A DNA stretch of 64,000 nucleotides. Source: Mucilaginibacter sabulilitoris (lineage in GTDB: Bacteria; Bacteroidota; Bacteroidia; Sphingobacteriales; Sphingobacteriaceae). Position numbers and translations under genes: made by a program. Below, piece by piece: positions 54,162 to 63,947 of the stretch. Location: positions 2,232,001 through 2,296,000 of the forward strand of contig NZ_CP139558.1 in the NCBI RefSeq assembly GCF_034262375.1, given 5' to 3'. The notes beneath the pieces are model-generated. The model was not told the DNA's origin. It worked only from the letters and a program-made list of their open reading frames with translations, and did not search any database. The stretch's first letter is position 1, and every line of letters starts with the position of its first letter.

Positions 54162-55262
54162 ATGCGTATCGCTGCCTTTGGTTTCAGATCAGTTCCCCCT
54201 GCAAAAGGTGCTGCGGGCGCGGATAAATTTGCGATAGAACTATTTCCCCGACTTGTTGCAAGGGGACATCGTGTTGTTGCTTATAATCGCAGATACCCTG
54301 ATGCCTTTGTGAATGTTAAAGATTACAAAGGCGTTCAGATCAAAACGATCCGTACGACTTCTGCAAAGGGACTGGATACTTTATGGCATTCTTTTAGAAG
54401 CACGCTGGATATTATCCTGCACAATACGGCAGATATTGTCCATATACAAAACGGCGGCAACAGTATTTGGGCGCTTCCCTTACGTCTGTTTGGAAAAAAA
54501 GTATTCATTAGCCAGGATGGTGTAGACTGGAAGAGAGAGAAGTGGCCCTGGTATGGTAAACTCTATTTGAAGTTATCAGCATATATCACGGCCTACCTAC
54601 CCAACGAGGTCATATTCGATAACGTCATCGCTAAAAAACTTTTTGAGACTAAATTTAACAGGAAATATAAATTTATTCCCTTCGGAAGTGAAGTAGAAAT
54701 GGCTGTTGAGCGGGAAGGTCTGTTTGAGGAGTATGGGATTCAAAAAGGAGGCTACTATTTATTTGTGGGCCGGTTTATTCCTGACAAGGGATTGCACTAC
54801 CTGATCCCTGCTTTTAATAATTCCATTTCGAAGAAAAAACTGGTGCTGATCGGTGGTTCTCCTAATCCATCACCCTACGAAAAACAATTGCATGATATGG
54901 CAGGGGATAATGTACTTTTCCCGGGTTATGTTTATGGAAATGATGTAAATACCTTAATTTCCAATGCCTACTGTTATATCCAGCCATCTGATGTTGAAGG
55001 ATTATCCCCTATCGTTCTTACGGTAATGGGACTGAATGTGCCATTGATCGTCAGTGATATTGAAGAAAATGAGTATGCTGTAGAGGATACTGCACGTAAG
55101 TTTAAAAAGGGCAACGCTGCTTCTTTGACCGAGGAGATTAATTTTTGTGAACTTGAACATACCCAGATGTTGTCTTTAGCTAAAAAAGCTCAGCTGCGTG
55201 CATTGGGCGAGTTTAATTGGGAAAAAGTGGCAGATGAACATGTTGAACTTTTTATTAGATAA
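54162..55262 (+). CDS. Glycosyltransferase family 4 (DUF1972-type rhamnosyltransferase-like)
   Basis: This 366-aa GT-B enzyme has an N-terminal PPAKGAAGADKFAIEL motif and the RYPDAFVNVKDYKGV segment typical of the DUF1972-linked group. The C-terminal VGRFIPDKGLHYLIPAF segment precedes a nucleotide-binding site with DVEGLSPIVLTVMG, in which the second Glu of the EX7E motif is replaced by Thr. That change may alter catalysis. It pairs with the upstream SDR. Confidence 0.85.
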   Translation: MRIAAFGFRSVPPAKGAAGADKFAIELFPRLVARGHRVVAYNRRYPDAFVNVKDYKGVQIKTIRTTSAKGLDTLWHSFRSTLDIILHNTADIVHIQNGGNSIWALPLRLFGKKVFISQDGVDWKREKWPWYGKLYLKLSAYITAYLPNEVIFDNVIAKKLFETKFNRKYKFIPFGSEVEMAVEREGLFEEYGIQKGGYYLFVGRFIPDKGLHYLIPAFNNSISKKKLVLIGGSPNPSPYEKQLHDMAGDNVLFPGYVYGNDVNTLISNAYCYIQPSDVEGLSPIVLTVMGLNVPLIVSDIEENEYAVEDTARKFKKGNAASLTEEINFCELEHTQMLSLAKKAQLRALGEFNWEKVADEHVELFIR

Positions 55263-55455
55263 TGGTTTGGCGATGTCCATAGCTAACATTTAATTTAAAA
55301 TTTGTAAGATGTTTATCAGCAAGGCTTATCTGCTCTTTAACTGATGTATAACTCCTCCCAATATTGGGGGCTTCTATGCAAGGCCGCTTTTGGCGATCCA
55401 TTTTATTCACTTTTAGCTCTGTGATGGTAAGAAAAAAAGAGTTGTAAAATTGTAA

Positions 55456-55647
55456 ATGATCTATTTACTGGTATGTATTCCGTCAAGCTTACTCTTTTTA
55501 TCATGCTACTATCACGCAAAATATAGAAGACTTTTTAATACCGGACGTATTTCAGAAATCTTAAAAGCTCATATGAAATCAAACTTGTGTATAACGCTGG
55601 CTATACTTTCGTTTGTTCTATTCATGATTGCTTGGGAATGTTCTTAA
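55456..55647 (+). CDS. Possible small two-segment membrane protein
   Basis: The 63-aa frame encodes two hydrophobic stretches (about 2-18 and 46-60) separated by a basic, Arg/Lys-rich linker. No ribosome-binding site or family resemblance supports it strongly, but the pattern is typical of small membrane proteins. Confidence 0.35.
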   Translation: MIYLLVCIPSSLLFLSCYYHAKYRRLFNTGRISEILKAHMKSNLCITLAILSFVLFMIAWECS

Positions 55648-55859
55648 TGTCAAATTACGTGCTTTAATCCTCTATATTGTCTTACATACACCCTTAGGTG
55701 CAGTGACGACATTTCAAAACTGCGGAATTTAGACATCAATCAGTGTCAACTAGTGATCCGGCACTATTATTGTGACTTAATGGTGATGACGCCTCTAAAA
55801 CCTTCCTAAAATTGTCATTGTTTTAATTGGTAATTAACGGTCTGTTTAAAGTAAAACTT

Positions 55860-55943
55860 ATGTTGGTCTTACTAATTGCACTAATGGGTAGTGCTGTTGT
55901 GGGTTACTTGGTAGCCGATAACACAAGTGAGGATGAATGTTAA
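55860..55943 (+). CDS. Possible 27-aa hydrophobic peptide
   Basis: A 27-codon frame encodes one hydrophobic segment followed by an acidic tail ending DNTSEDEC. It could be a real small membrane peptide or a chance frame; there is no clear ribosome-binding site. Confidence 0.15.
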   Translation: MLVLLIALMGSAVVGYLVADNTSEDEC

Positions 55944-56120
55944 ATGTTTCACCTCCTTAAATAATTTTGTTAAAAATTTAATTATACTGTGAGCATGAGA
56001 ATATCTGAAAGCTATGTCAGCAAGCTGATAAAGGCTATATAGTGTGCTGATCAGGATGGACAAGGGTCCTAAAAACAATCAATCAAAGACAAGAAATATA
56101 GCCATCTGCGGTAAATGAAG

Positions 56121-57269
56121 TTAAATGTGGTTTTTGCTAGCAGTTCTAAATAAAGTTATTAATTCATCAGCAGTTTTCTTCCATGAAAAATTCAGTAAGC
56201 GCTGTTGCCCTTTAGAGATCAATGACTTTCGCAACGGCTCATCCTTTAATAACATTAAAATTTTTTTCGGCAAATCGTCTGGCTTGAAAGGGTCAAATGA
56301 CAAAACCGCGTTTCCGCCAACTTCCACCAGGCAGGTGTTATCGGCAACGATGACAGGCAAATCATAACGGAACGCCTCCAGAATTGGTATTCCAAAACCC
56401 TCATTAAGGGATGGGAAAACATATATCAAAGCGTTTTTATAAATGACGGACAATGCATGATCAGGCAGATAACCGGTGATAATGACATCTTCAGCAAGAT
56501 TAGCCCTTGCAATGCTGCTTAAAATAAGTCTGTAATCATTATCCTTTTCGCTGGTCGGCGTGGGCCCTGCCAATAGTAATTTCAGACCTGGATACCCTGT
56601 GCTTTTTATCTTGTGAAATGCATTGATCAGGGCAGGGATATTTTTCCTTTTAAACATGGAGCCCACATGCAGGATATAGCTAGCTGGTGTAATGAGCAGT
56701 GATGTCAAAAGTTGACTTTCCTCAACAGACTTCTCGTGATCATTTAAAGTTTTCGGGCCTTCATGGATAACAATTAATTTGTCGTTAGGTAGCCCGGTGA
56801 AGTGATTGATCTGTTTTTTTGCGTAAGCCGTAGGAGTAACAACAAATGAAGATCTGCGAGCTGCCGGGATTGCCGTTTTTTTGTAAATCCATAACCAGAA
56901 CTTTCCATAATCCTGCGGGCTTTCAAAGAAGAACGCATCGTGGAATACGGGAATGGTTTGATAGCCTAAGTGTATCAGGGGAACAAAATTATCAGTGCAA
57001 AATAGGATATCGGTGCCTTTGAGCCAAGCATAAATGGGCAATATTATTTGTTTCCAGAGTTGATACCTGAGGTGTTCTACCCATTTAAGCAGTTTGTTAT
57101 TCCCTATGTAAACCGGTAAAAAGGTGTCCAGGAAATAAAACTGTAAATCATGACCATTCATTTCTTTAAACACTTTGCATATCTCCTCCAGATAAGTACG
57201 CGTACCGGTTCTTGCTAAACGAAGGTCCCTGATATCGACTGCTATAACCAGTGGCTTTGACATACTCAT
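56121..57269 (-). CDS. Glycosyltransferase family 4 (GT-B)
   Basis: This 382-aa protein has an N-terminal RTGTRTYLEE motif, YILHVGSMFKRKNIPALI near residue 200 and the EX7E motif in NEGFGIPILEAFRYDLPVI near residue 290, as in mannosyltransferases of the GT4 group. It is the last gene of the minus-strand operon that starts with the flippase and overlaps the acetyltransferase gene by 4 nt. Confidence 0.9.
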   Translation of the reverse strand: MSMSKPLVIAVDIRDLRLARTGTRTYLEEICKVFKEMNGHDLQFYFLDTFLPVYIGNNKLLKWVEHLRYQLWKQIILPIYAWLKGTDILFCTDNFVPLIHLGYQTIPVFHDAFFFESPQDYGKFWLWIYKKTAIPAARRSSFVVTPTAYAKKQINHFTGLPNDKLIVIHEGPKTLNDHEKSVEESQLLTSLLITPASYILHVGSMFKRKNIPALINAFHKIKSTGYPGLKLLLAGPTPTSEKDNDYRLILSSIARANLAEDVIITGYLPDHALSVIYKNALIYVFPSLNEGFGIPILEAFRYDLPVIVADNTCLVEVGGNAVLSFDPFKPDDLPKKILMLLKDEPLRKSLISKGQQRLLNFSWKKTADELITLFRTASKNHI

Positions 57270-57964
57270 TTGGTTTCCCTGCTTCTGACTACTTTCGCCG
57301 GAATGCCAGCGACGATAGAATTAGGCGGAATGGATCTGGATACGACACTACTGGCGGCTATCACACAGCCATCCCCAATGTGCACTCCTGCCAAAATAGT
57401 TACTCCCGCGCCAATCCAGCAATCGTTTCCGATGATAACAGGAACTTTGGTAATACCCTGTTCTTTTATCGTTTGATGAAGATCGGAGAAATTGTGATTT
57501 TCCGAAAAAATCTGAACGTTGGGTCCCATAATAACGTCTTTACCGATCTGGATGCCACCTTGTCCGGCAAAGTAAGCCCTGGCGCTGATTCCGGTCCTAT
57601 CACCTATATAAATACCTTTGCCCTTATGAGCAATAACTCCTGTCGCAAATAATATAGAATCCCTTGCAATGGAGACATGATCCCCCAAGGTAATGCCTTC
57701 GGCCGATAGCGCATTAATGCTCACATTATCCTCCAGAATCAAGTTTTTTCCGGCGCTCAACAGGTACCCATGTCGCACTTTTACATTTTTGCCAATGAAA
57801 ACAAATCCTCGAGACCGTTTCAGAAATAACTTCAACCAAAATCCTCTTAGGATCTGTAAAGCCCTGTCAAAGCTAATGATAAACAGATCCCTTGCAGAGT
57901 ATTTGGTGTCCCAACGATAATTGGGATCATTCTTTAATCTTCTTATTAGTTTCTCAATAATCAT
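57266..57964 (-). CDS. Hexapeptide-repeat acetyltransferase
   Basis: This 232-aa protein has a helical N-terminus and a left-handed beta-helix with hexapeptide repeats (VSINALSAEGITLGDHVSI), the catalytic-type His in FSENHNFSD, and a C-terminal VSRSIPPNSIVAGIPAKVV ending. It would O-acetylate a locus B sugar. It overlaps the polymerase gene by 11 nt and the following GT gene by 4 nt. Confidence 0.88.
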   Translation of the reverse strand: MIIEKLIRRLKNDPNYRWDTKYSARDLFIISFDRALQILRGFWLKLFLKRSRGFVFIGKNVKVRHGYLLSAGKNLILEDNVSINALSAEGITLGDHVSIARDSILFATGVIAHKGKGIYIGDRTGISARAYFAGQGGIQIGKDVIMGPNVQIFSENHNFSDLHQTIKEQGITKVPVIIGNDCWIGAGVTILAGVHIGDGCVIAASSVVSRSIPPNSIVAGIPAKVVRSRETK

Positions 57965-59345
57965 TTACAGGAAGCGTTTGATTGGTTCTGAGTTGCATGA
58001 TCATGCTGATCAAAAGACCTGATAAAAACCAGTTCATGTACGAAATATAAGAAGATGATTCTACTTCGGATGTCATTAACGGAATTAAAAAACTGATCTT
58101 TAAGAGTAAAACAACCATGCATAATTTTCTTTCTTTTCCCTTTAGGCGGTTGAGCCATTTAAATCCTGTTCCGATGAACATCATATAAATAGACAAGTAT
58201 AAAACCAATGCAATAATACCGGTCTGTACGCCAATAATGATGAACTGGTTTTCACCACCCACATTCTCACCCAAACTGCCCCCGATTCTTCCGGAGGATC
58301 CGAGCCCAAGGCCCAAAGGATGTTCGATGATGGCTATGATCCCCTCTGCCCATTGAACCAGGTGACCGACACTGGAAGGATCGCTGAAATCTACGGTGTT
58401 CATCGCAACTGTAAGTAGGTTATTATTGGTCTGTTCAAATTTGGTAAATAAATAAATGAAATAAACAATCACCAGGCATCCGGCAGCGTGTATAGTATAT
58501 GTAATATACTTTCTTTTGGTAATCAGTGCGTACACGTAGATGACAAAGAAATAACTGATTAGAGGCGCTCTGGAGATGGCGAAAATGATAGAAAGAATAG
58601 TTGAGCCAAATGCCAAAATTCCCATACTGTTAATGGTTAATTTGTTGTCATCAGCCGTGTAAAGGCCAATGATTACCGAAAGGGCAAGCAAGGTGGCTGC
58701 GGCATGCTCCAAGGGGCTGGTAAAAAAGCTGGCAAAGCGTGGTGTCCCTCCATCAGATTCAAAAGTCCAATTGAGGCCAAAATGACCTCCCGGCTCGAAG
58801 TTAAAAAAGTAATAACTGTAATCAGCAAATCCGGTGAAAGTTTGCAGTTGACGCCCGATCATTAATTCCCCTACGAGTACCAAACCCACAGCTATGGTTA
58901 ATAGAATGATAAAATTGAAATATTTACCAATATAGATCCTCCGAGGGTCCATCAACCTGGCCGCAAAATAAACAACGATATAAAAAGAGTTACTTTTAAA
59001 GGCGACTAACCTCGCTGATAAGCTTTGTTCTCCAATGGGCAATATAGCGTAAATTACCAGATAGGCAAAATAGGCAAAAATTACATAATCGATCAAATGC
59101 AACCGGGGCCGGTATTTTAAAGTGGCTATATTTGAAATAAGCAGGCAAATAATGAGTACTTCTTTAAATCCCTGCATTAGCGGAATGATGTCTTTCAGGC
59201 CCAATGTAAAGGCAACAGACATAGCCGTATAGTACATAGATAGTCCAAAGATCATAAATACAAGCACGCCTTGAGCGTTCCCCTTCAGAACGTCTCTTAA
59301 TGATACAATAAATGATATAACATAGATCAGTAGAAAAATGAACAT
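57954..59345 (-). CDS. O-antigen ligase/polymerase (Wzy or WaaL-type, locus B)
   Basis: This 463-aa membrane protein has about eleven hydrophobic segments and a large periplasmic loop near residue 340 with HPLGLGLGSSGRIGG and the GGENQFIIIGVQTG signature. These are typical of the O-antigen ligase/polymerase family (PF04932). In locus B it would polymerise the repeat unit. It overlaps the acetyltransferase gene by 11 nt and starts 13 nt after the GT2 gene. Confidence 0.85.
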   Translation of the reverse strand: MFIFLLIYVISFIVSLRDVLKGNAQGVLVFMIFGLSMYYTAMSVAFTLGLKDIIPLMQGFKEVLIICLLISNIATLKYRPRLHLIDYVIFAYFAYLVIYAILPIGEQSLSARLVAFKSNSFYIVVYFAARLMDPRRIYIGKYFNFIILLTIAVGLVLVGELMIGRQLQTFTGFADYSYYFFNFEPGGHFGLNWTFESDGGTPRFASFFTSPLEHAAATLLALSVIIGLYTADDNKLTINSMGILAFGSTILSIIFAISRAPLISYFFVIYVYALITKRKYITYTIHAAGCLVIVYFIYLFTKFEQTNNNLLTVAMNTVDFSDPSSVGHLVQWAEGIIAIIEHPLGLGLGSSGRIGGSLGENVGGENQFIIIGVQTGIIALVLYLSIYMMFIGTGFKWLNRLKGKERKLCMVVLLLKISFLIPLMTSEVESSSYISYMNWFLSGLLISMIMQLRTNQTLPVNDY

Positions 59346-59358
59346 CCTGGAGGTTAAT

Positions 59359-60288
59359 TTATTTATTTTCCGGCCAAATTAGGCGATTTGAGGTAAAAAA
59401 GCCTTCTTTCAATCCTTTAATTAATTGCCTTGCTTTCTCATGCCTGCCGCGGAACTTAAAGTATATTAGCAACGCGGTATAATAAAGGCCATTAAAAACG
59501 AAGTTTATGGGATAAAACAGCGGAGTGCCATACTTCCGCAGAAGCCAGAGGTGGTTTCTCGAAACGTAATAATGAATCACTGGACTCAAGGCGCCTTCCT
59601 TGGTTGAGTTGACTTTCGCTGAAACCCCAGCTGCATGGTATATTTTACAGGAAATTAAATAATGGAGCTGATGTCCCCGCTGGCGCAGCCGGAAGGAGAG
59701 ATCCACATCCTCGTAATATAAAAAGAACTGCTTATTAAATAGCCCGGTCTCCACCAAAGCCGTATTTCGAATCAACATACAGCAACCCGTCAACCACTCC
59801 GCAGTTTGATACGCAGGTACCTGAGATTGGTCAGGAATCCTGGTGTCAGAAAAGGTTCTGCCCAGAACAGCGCTGAATCGCCCATTCCCGTTCCAGATCT
59901 GCCCGTGATTATGCATCCAATAAATAGCAGGCTGCGCGGCGGCGGCCTCGGGATGTTGCTGTAAGTGCTGATACAGTTTAGTTATTATATCTTCCTCGAC
60001 CAGTGTATCTGTATTGATGATCAGCGAATAACTGTAGCCGATATTCAGGCTGTAGATCAGAGCCCGGTTGTTTCCTTCGGAGAAGCCCAGGTTTTCTTGG
60101 TTGTCGATGTACATCAGCTCAGGAAATTTGGCACGTAATGTCTCCAAAGAGCCATCGGTCGAACCATTATCGGCAACTATGATATCGAACAAACTTTGAT
60201 CACAATTTCGTTTTAATGAGGAAATGCAATCTGCTGTATACTCAGCAGTATTCCAATTGACCAAGATAACGGCAACAGGCTTACGCAT
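59359..60288 (-). CDS. Glycosyltransferase family 2 (rhamnosyltransferase-like)
   Basis: This 309-aa enzyme has VAVILVNWNTAEYTADCI at the start, VADNGSTDGS near residue 40, LIINTDTLVEED near residue 90 (DxD), and WLTGCCMLIRNTALVE and FFLYYEDVDLSFRLRQRG in the second half. This is the profile of GT2 enzymes related to WbbL rhamnosyltransferase. The acceptor and donor are unknown. Its start overlaps the flippase stop by 8 nt. Confidence 0.9.
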   Translation of the reverse strand: MRKPVAVILVNWNTAEYTADCISSLKRNCDQSLFDIIVADNGSTDGSLETLRAKFPELMYIDNQENLGFSEGNNRALIYSLNIGYSYSLIINTDTLVEEDIITKLYQHLQQHPEAAAAQPAIYWMHNHGQIWNGNGRFSAVLGRTFSDTRIPDQSQVPAYQTAEWLTGCCMLIRNTALVETGLFNKQFFLYYEDVDLSFRLRQRGHQLHYLISCKIYHAAGVSAKVNSTKEGALSPVIHYYVSRNHLWLLRKYGTPLFYPINFVFNGLYYTALLIYFKFRGRHEKARQLIKGLKEGFFTSNRLIWPENK

Positions 60289-61543
60289 GGTGTAAGGAGG
60301 TTTTTTTTATAGTATATTCATACATTAGCAGGCCACATATTTCCAGGATCAGGGTAAAGGAGGCAAATAAAATATACCAGCCGAAATTTATCAATGTAAA
60401 AGCTAAGAGAAGGGATATACCTAATAATATGAGCGCTATAAGAAATATATATCGTGTATTGTTTTTCAAAAGCTGATCGATAACATTCAAAAAATTAATT
60501 GCTGCAATGGTTGGGACCAGAGACATGATTCTTAAAAAAACGACGGCAGTATGATCTCTTTGTCCGGATATTACATAAATAATAAAGTCGGCTAATGCAA
60601 AAATACTGATAGACCCTATAAAGAATATCGCACTTATCAGCCATTTCATTTTCTTTCTGTACAAACGCCAAATGCGGGTACCTTGCTGATATAGTTGCAC
60701 GGATTTTGGGTACACGGCATTAGAAATAGATATGATCAGCATCCTGCAAGTTTGTACCACCTTGTCGCACAAGGCATAAGCGCCAAGCCATTCCGGATTG
60801 CCTAAATGTCCTAACGCGAAAATCATAATAGACTGTTGAAATTGAACGGAAATATTATTCGCCGTGAGGTAAAAATTATCTTTACAAAGTTTCAGCAGTT
60901 CGGATTTTGTAGGAAAACTAAATACTAGTTTAAATTCTTTGATAGCATATATCAATAATCCGATATATGTTATCACGCTGGCCGAACCCAAAATGAAATT
61001 AACCCAGCCGGCATCCCTGGAACTTTTGATGAATATAAGTAATGATAAAATAGAGATTACTTTGGTAACAACATTGGAAACATTATATATTTTTAGTCGT
61101 TCGGTTCCAATAAATAAAAACAACGGATTTAGTATTTCCGCGATTACCAGGGGTGTCGCCAAAATGATCAAGCTATAATATTTCATTCCGTTCCATTGAA
61201 GGCCGAAAAGAAAGATCAGATATATTAGAAATATCATCGATCTGATCCATATGGCGTTGTAAAACACGGCACTCAGCTTTACTTGGTCTTTCGTGTGGAG
61301 TACCACGTCTCTAACGCCGGTCTGATTGATGCCATAGTTGATGATCACGCCAGCTAATGTGGCAAAAGTATTGGCTAGCGTCACGAAGCCGAATGCTTCA
61401 ATACCTATTTTTCTGGTAATAATGGGGAATATAAGCATCAGCAACAATATGTTGGAAAGCTGGATGCTGCTTAAGTTGAGAAAGTTGGAAAGGATATTGG
61501 TTTCCCTTAATTTTTGATAAATGTCTATTATTCTTTGTTTCAA
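60281..61543 (-). CDS. Wzx-type oligosaccharide flippase (locus B)
   Basis: This 420-aa protein has about 12 hydrophobic segments and the MOP-type pattern near the start (NFLNLSSIQLSNILLLMLIF, then ITRKIGIEAFGFVTLANTFA). It is the first gene of the minus-strand operon and the second flippase in the window. Its promoter is not clear in the 234-nt region shared with manC. Confidence 0.88.
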   Translation of the reverse strand: MKQRIIDIYQKLRETNILSNFLNLSSIQLSNILLLMLIFPIITRKIGIEAFGFVTLANTFATLAGVIINYGINQTGVRDVVLHTKDQVKLSAVFYNAIWIRSMIFLIYLIFLFGLQWNGMKYYSLIILATPLVIAEILNPLFLFIGTERLKIYNVSNVVTKVISILSLLIFIKSSRDAGWVNFILGSASVITYIGLLIYAIKEFKLVFSFPTKSELLKLCKDNFYLTANNISVQFQQSIMIFALGHLGNPEWLGAYALCDKVVQTCRMLIISISNAVYPKSVQLYQQGTRIWRLYRKKMKWLISAIFFIGSISIFALADFIIYVISGQRDHTAVVFLRIMSLVPTIAAINFLNVIDQLLKNNTRYIFLIALILLGISLLLAFTLINFGWYILFASFTLILEICGLLMYEYTIKKTSLHHA

Positions 61544-61777
61544 CTTTGGCCGATTGATTGAAACGCGAATTTAGCTTATTTTAATGATAACCCTGACGGA
61601 TTATATAACACCAATTGTTTTCTTTTAAGCAGTTTTTTATATTTTTTGCAGTCGCGGAAATTGAATAGATGTTTTAACTTAGCGGCGCAATAAAACCCTG
61701 AGTTATTTGCAGAAGCTCATAATTAAATGACGGAGATTGATTTGATCCGTCGTCTATCTACATAAAAAATCCTACAG

Positions 61778-62863
61778 ATGAATAAAAACAATTATGCGAT
61801 CATAATGGCGGGAGGGATTGGGAGCCGTTTCTGGCCAATCAGCCGATCATCCCACCCCAAGCAGTTTATAGATATATTGGGCACAGGCAAAACGCTGATA
61901 CAAAACACCTACGAAAGGTTCCTGAAAGTTTGCCCGCAGGAGAACATCTATATAGTAACGAATGAAAACTATACCAAACTGGTTAAAAGCCAGCTACCGG
62001 AGTTAACCGACCAGCAGATACTGACCGAACCGGTCATGCGTAATACAGCCCCCTGTGTGGCCTATGGCTGTTTTAAAATAGAACGCCTTAACCCCAATGC
62101 CGTTATTGTGGTAGCCCCCTCAGACCAGCAGATCCTGGATGAGGAAGCCTTTGTAAGCGCCATTGACAAATCGCTGCAGACAGCGGCCGAAAATGACTGC
62201 CTGATCACCCTGGGTATCAAACCCTCGCGGCCGGATACGGGCTATGGCTATATCCAGTACACCGACCAGGTGATCCACCATGATTTTCATAAGGTAAAAA
62301 CCTTTACCGAGAAACCCACGCTGGAGATAGCCAAAACGTTTTTACAAAGCGGGGATTTTTTATGGAACGCGGGGATCTTTGTATGGTCGGCCGAGGCGAT
62401 CGTGAAGGCCTTTGGCCAGCATTTACCCGAAATGCACGAGATATTTGCCGATGCCCGTCCGGTTTATAACACCGAAGAGGAGAAAGCCTATATCCATAAA
62501 GCCTACCAGCAATGCATCAATATTTCGATAGACTATGGTGTAATGGAAAAGGCAGACAATGTGTATGTACTGCCCTCGGAGTTTGGCTGGAGCGACCTGG
62601 GTACCTGGGCCTCCATTTATGACCTGGCCGACAAGGATTATGTAGGCAATGCGGTGATCCCATCAGAAAAAGTGATCATGTACGATTCCTCGAACTGTAT
62701 GGTAAATGTACCGGGCGAAAAGCTGGTGATATTGCAGGGGCTGCATGACTACATCGTGGTAGAATCAAACAACACCCTGCTGGTATGCCCTCGCGACCAG
62801 GAACAGAATGTAAAACAAGTAGTGGCCGATGTGAAAAGCAAATTCGGTACTAAATATATTTAA
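61778..62863 (+). CDS. manC: Mannose-1-phosphate guanylyltransferase (GDP-mannose pyrophosphorylase)
   Basis: This 361-aa enzyme converts mannose-1-phosphate and GTP to GDP-mannose. It has the nucleotidyltransferase motif MAGGIGSRFWPISR at the start, HPKQF near residue 27, VVAPSDQQI near 112, FTEKP near 178, WNAGIFVW near 194 and GWSDLGTW near 273. The isomerase domain found in bifunctional forms is absent, as is usual in Bacteroidetes. It is followed 54 nt later by fcl. The gene is less AT-rich than the glycan loci. Confidence 0.95.
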   Translation: MNKNNYAIIMAGGIGSRFWPISRSSHPKQFIDILGTGKTLIQNTYERFLKVCPQENIYIVTNENYTKLVKSQLPELTDQQILTEPVMRNTAPCVAYGCFKIERLNPNAVIVVAPSDQQILDEEAFVSAIDKSLQTAAENDCLITLGIKPSRPDTGYGYIQYTDQVIHHDFHKVKTFTEKPTLEIAKTFLQSGDFLWNAGIFVWSAEAIVKAFGQHLPEMHEIFADARPVYNTEEEKAYIHKAYQQCINISIDYGVMEKADNVYVLPSEFGWSDLGTWASIYDLADKDYVGNAVIPSEKVIMYDSSNCMVNVPGEKLVILQGLHDYIVVESNNTLLVCPRDQEQNVKQVVADVKSKFGTKYI

Positions 62864-62917
62864 GTTTGGGTATTTGAGCCTTATGCAGCTGAAGTAAGGT
62901 TTACTACAAACGATATT

Positions 62918-63862
62918 ATGGACAAAAATAGTAAAATATATATAGCAGGCCACAATGGGATGGTTGGCTCGGCAATAACAGCCAAGCTTCGCGAAAATGG
63001 TTTCGATAACCTGTTGCTCAGAAGTTCTAAAGAGCTCGATCTGCGAAACCAGCAGGCGGTAGCTGATTTTTTTGAACAAGAAAAGCCAGATTACGTTTTT
63101 TTAGCCGCTGCAAAAGTTGGCGGGATAGTAGCCAATAATACTTACCGCGCCGACTTTTTATATGATAACCTCATCATGGAGTGTAATATCATACACTCGG
63201 CCTATGTTACAGACGTAAAAAAGTTGATGTTTTTGGGTAGCTCCTGCATTTATCCTAAACTGGCCCCCCAACCTTTAAAAGAGGAATACCTGCTTACAGG
63301 TCCGTTGGAATACACTAACGAGCCTTATGCTATAGCAAAAATTGCCGGTATAAAGCTTTGCGAAAATTACCGCGAACAATACGGTTGTAACTTTATCAGT
63401 GTAATGCCAACTAATTTGTATGGTACCGGCGATAATTATCATTCCACTAATTCGCATGTTTTGCCGGCACTGATCCGTAGGTTTCATGAAGCAAAGCTCA
63501 ATGGCGAAAAAACAGTTACCATATGGGGTACCGGTAACCCAAAAAGGGAGTTTCTTTATGCAGATGACCTGGCCGAAGCTTGCTTGTTCTTAATGGAGAG
63601 TTACAACGAAAAAGAACTGATCAATGTAGGTACGGGCGAAGATCTGAGCATTGCTGAACTAGCAAACCTTGTAAAAAATGTCGTTGGCTTTGAAGGCGAA
63701 CTATTTTTTGATACCTCAAAGCCCGATGGCACGCCGCGTAAATTAATGGATGTAAGTAAATTACATAACCTGGGCTGGAAACATCACACGGCTTTAACAG
63801 AAGGCATTTTATTAGCCTATCACGATTTTATAGATAAGCATACCTTTAATCACGAAAGATAA
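62918..63862 (+). CDS. fcl: GDP-L-fucose synthase (GDP-4-keto-6-deoxymannose epimerase/reductase)
   Basis: This 314-aa SDR has [11 protein letters not shown] at the nucleotide site, [19 protein letters not shown] near residue 67, [15 protein letters not shown] near 108 and the catalytic YAIAK (Tyr137, Lys141). It carries out the last step to GDP-L-fucose, which the GT11 enzyme at 30.3 kb would use. The preceding enzyme, GDP-mannose 4,6-dehydratase (Gmd), is not in the window. Confidence 0.95.
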   Translation: MDKNSKIYIAGHNGMVGSAITAKLRENGFDNLLLRSSKELDLRNQQAVADFFEQEKPDYVFLAAAKVGGIVANNTYRADFLYDNLIMECNIIHSAYVTDVKKLMFLGSSCIYPKLAPQPLKEEYLLTGPLEYTNEPYAIAKIAGIKLCENYREQYGCNFISVMPTNLYGTGDNYHSTNSHVLPALIRRFHEAKLNGEKTVTIWGTGNPKREFLYADDLAEACLFLMESYNEKELINVGTGEDLSIAELANLVKNVVGFEGELFFDTSKPDGTPRKLMDVSKLHNLGWKHHTALTEGILLAYHDFIDKHTFNHER

Positions 63863-63947
63863 GGATTTATCATTTTTAAAAAATATCTGATAGTTTTGTA
63901 AAAAGTACCAGCTTATCTAGCTTGCGTATTGAAAAATAATCCGAAAT

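Larger units (their letters stand above)
55263..56120. other. Long intergenic region between the plus-strand pair and the minus-strand locus B operon
   Basis: About 860 bp with no clear conserved gene. It contains a perfect palindrome CCCAATATTGGG at 55367-55378, a 63-aa membrane-type frame (55456-55647) and a 27-aa hydrophobic frame (55860-55943). Both reading frames are listed separately with low confidence. Confidence 0.5.

Noticed and set aside
61621..61645. T-rich box before manC as a -7 promoter element
   Set aside because: The spacing does not fit TAnnTTTG; one T too many separates the TA from the TTTG.
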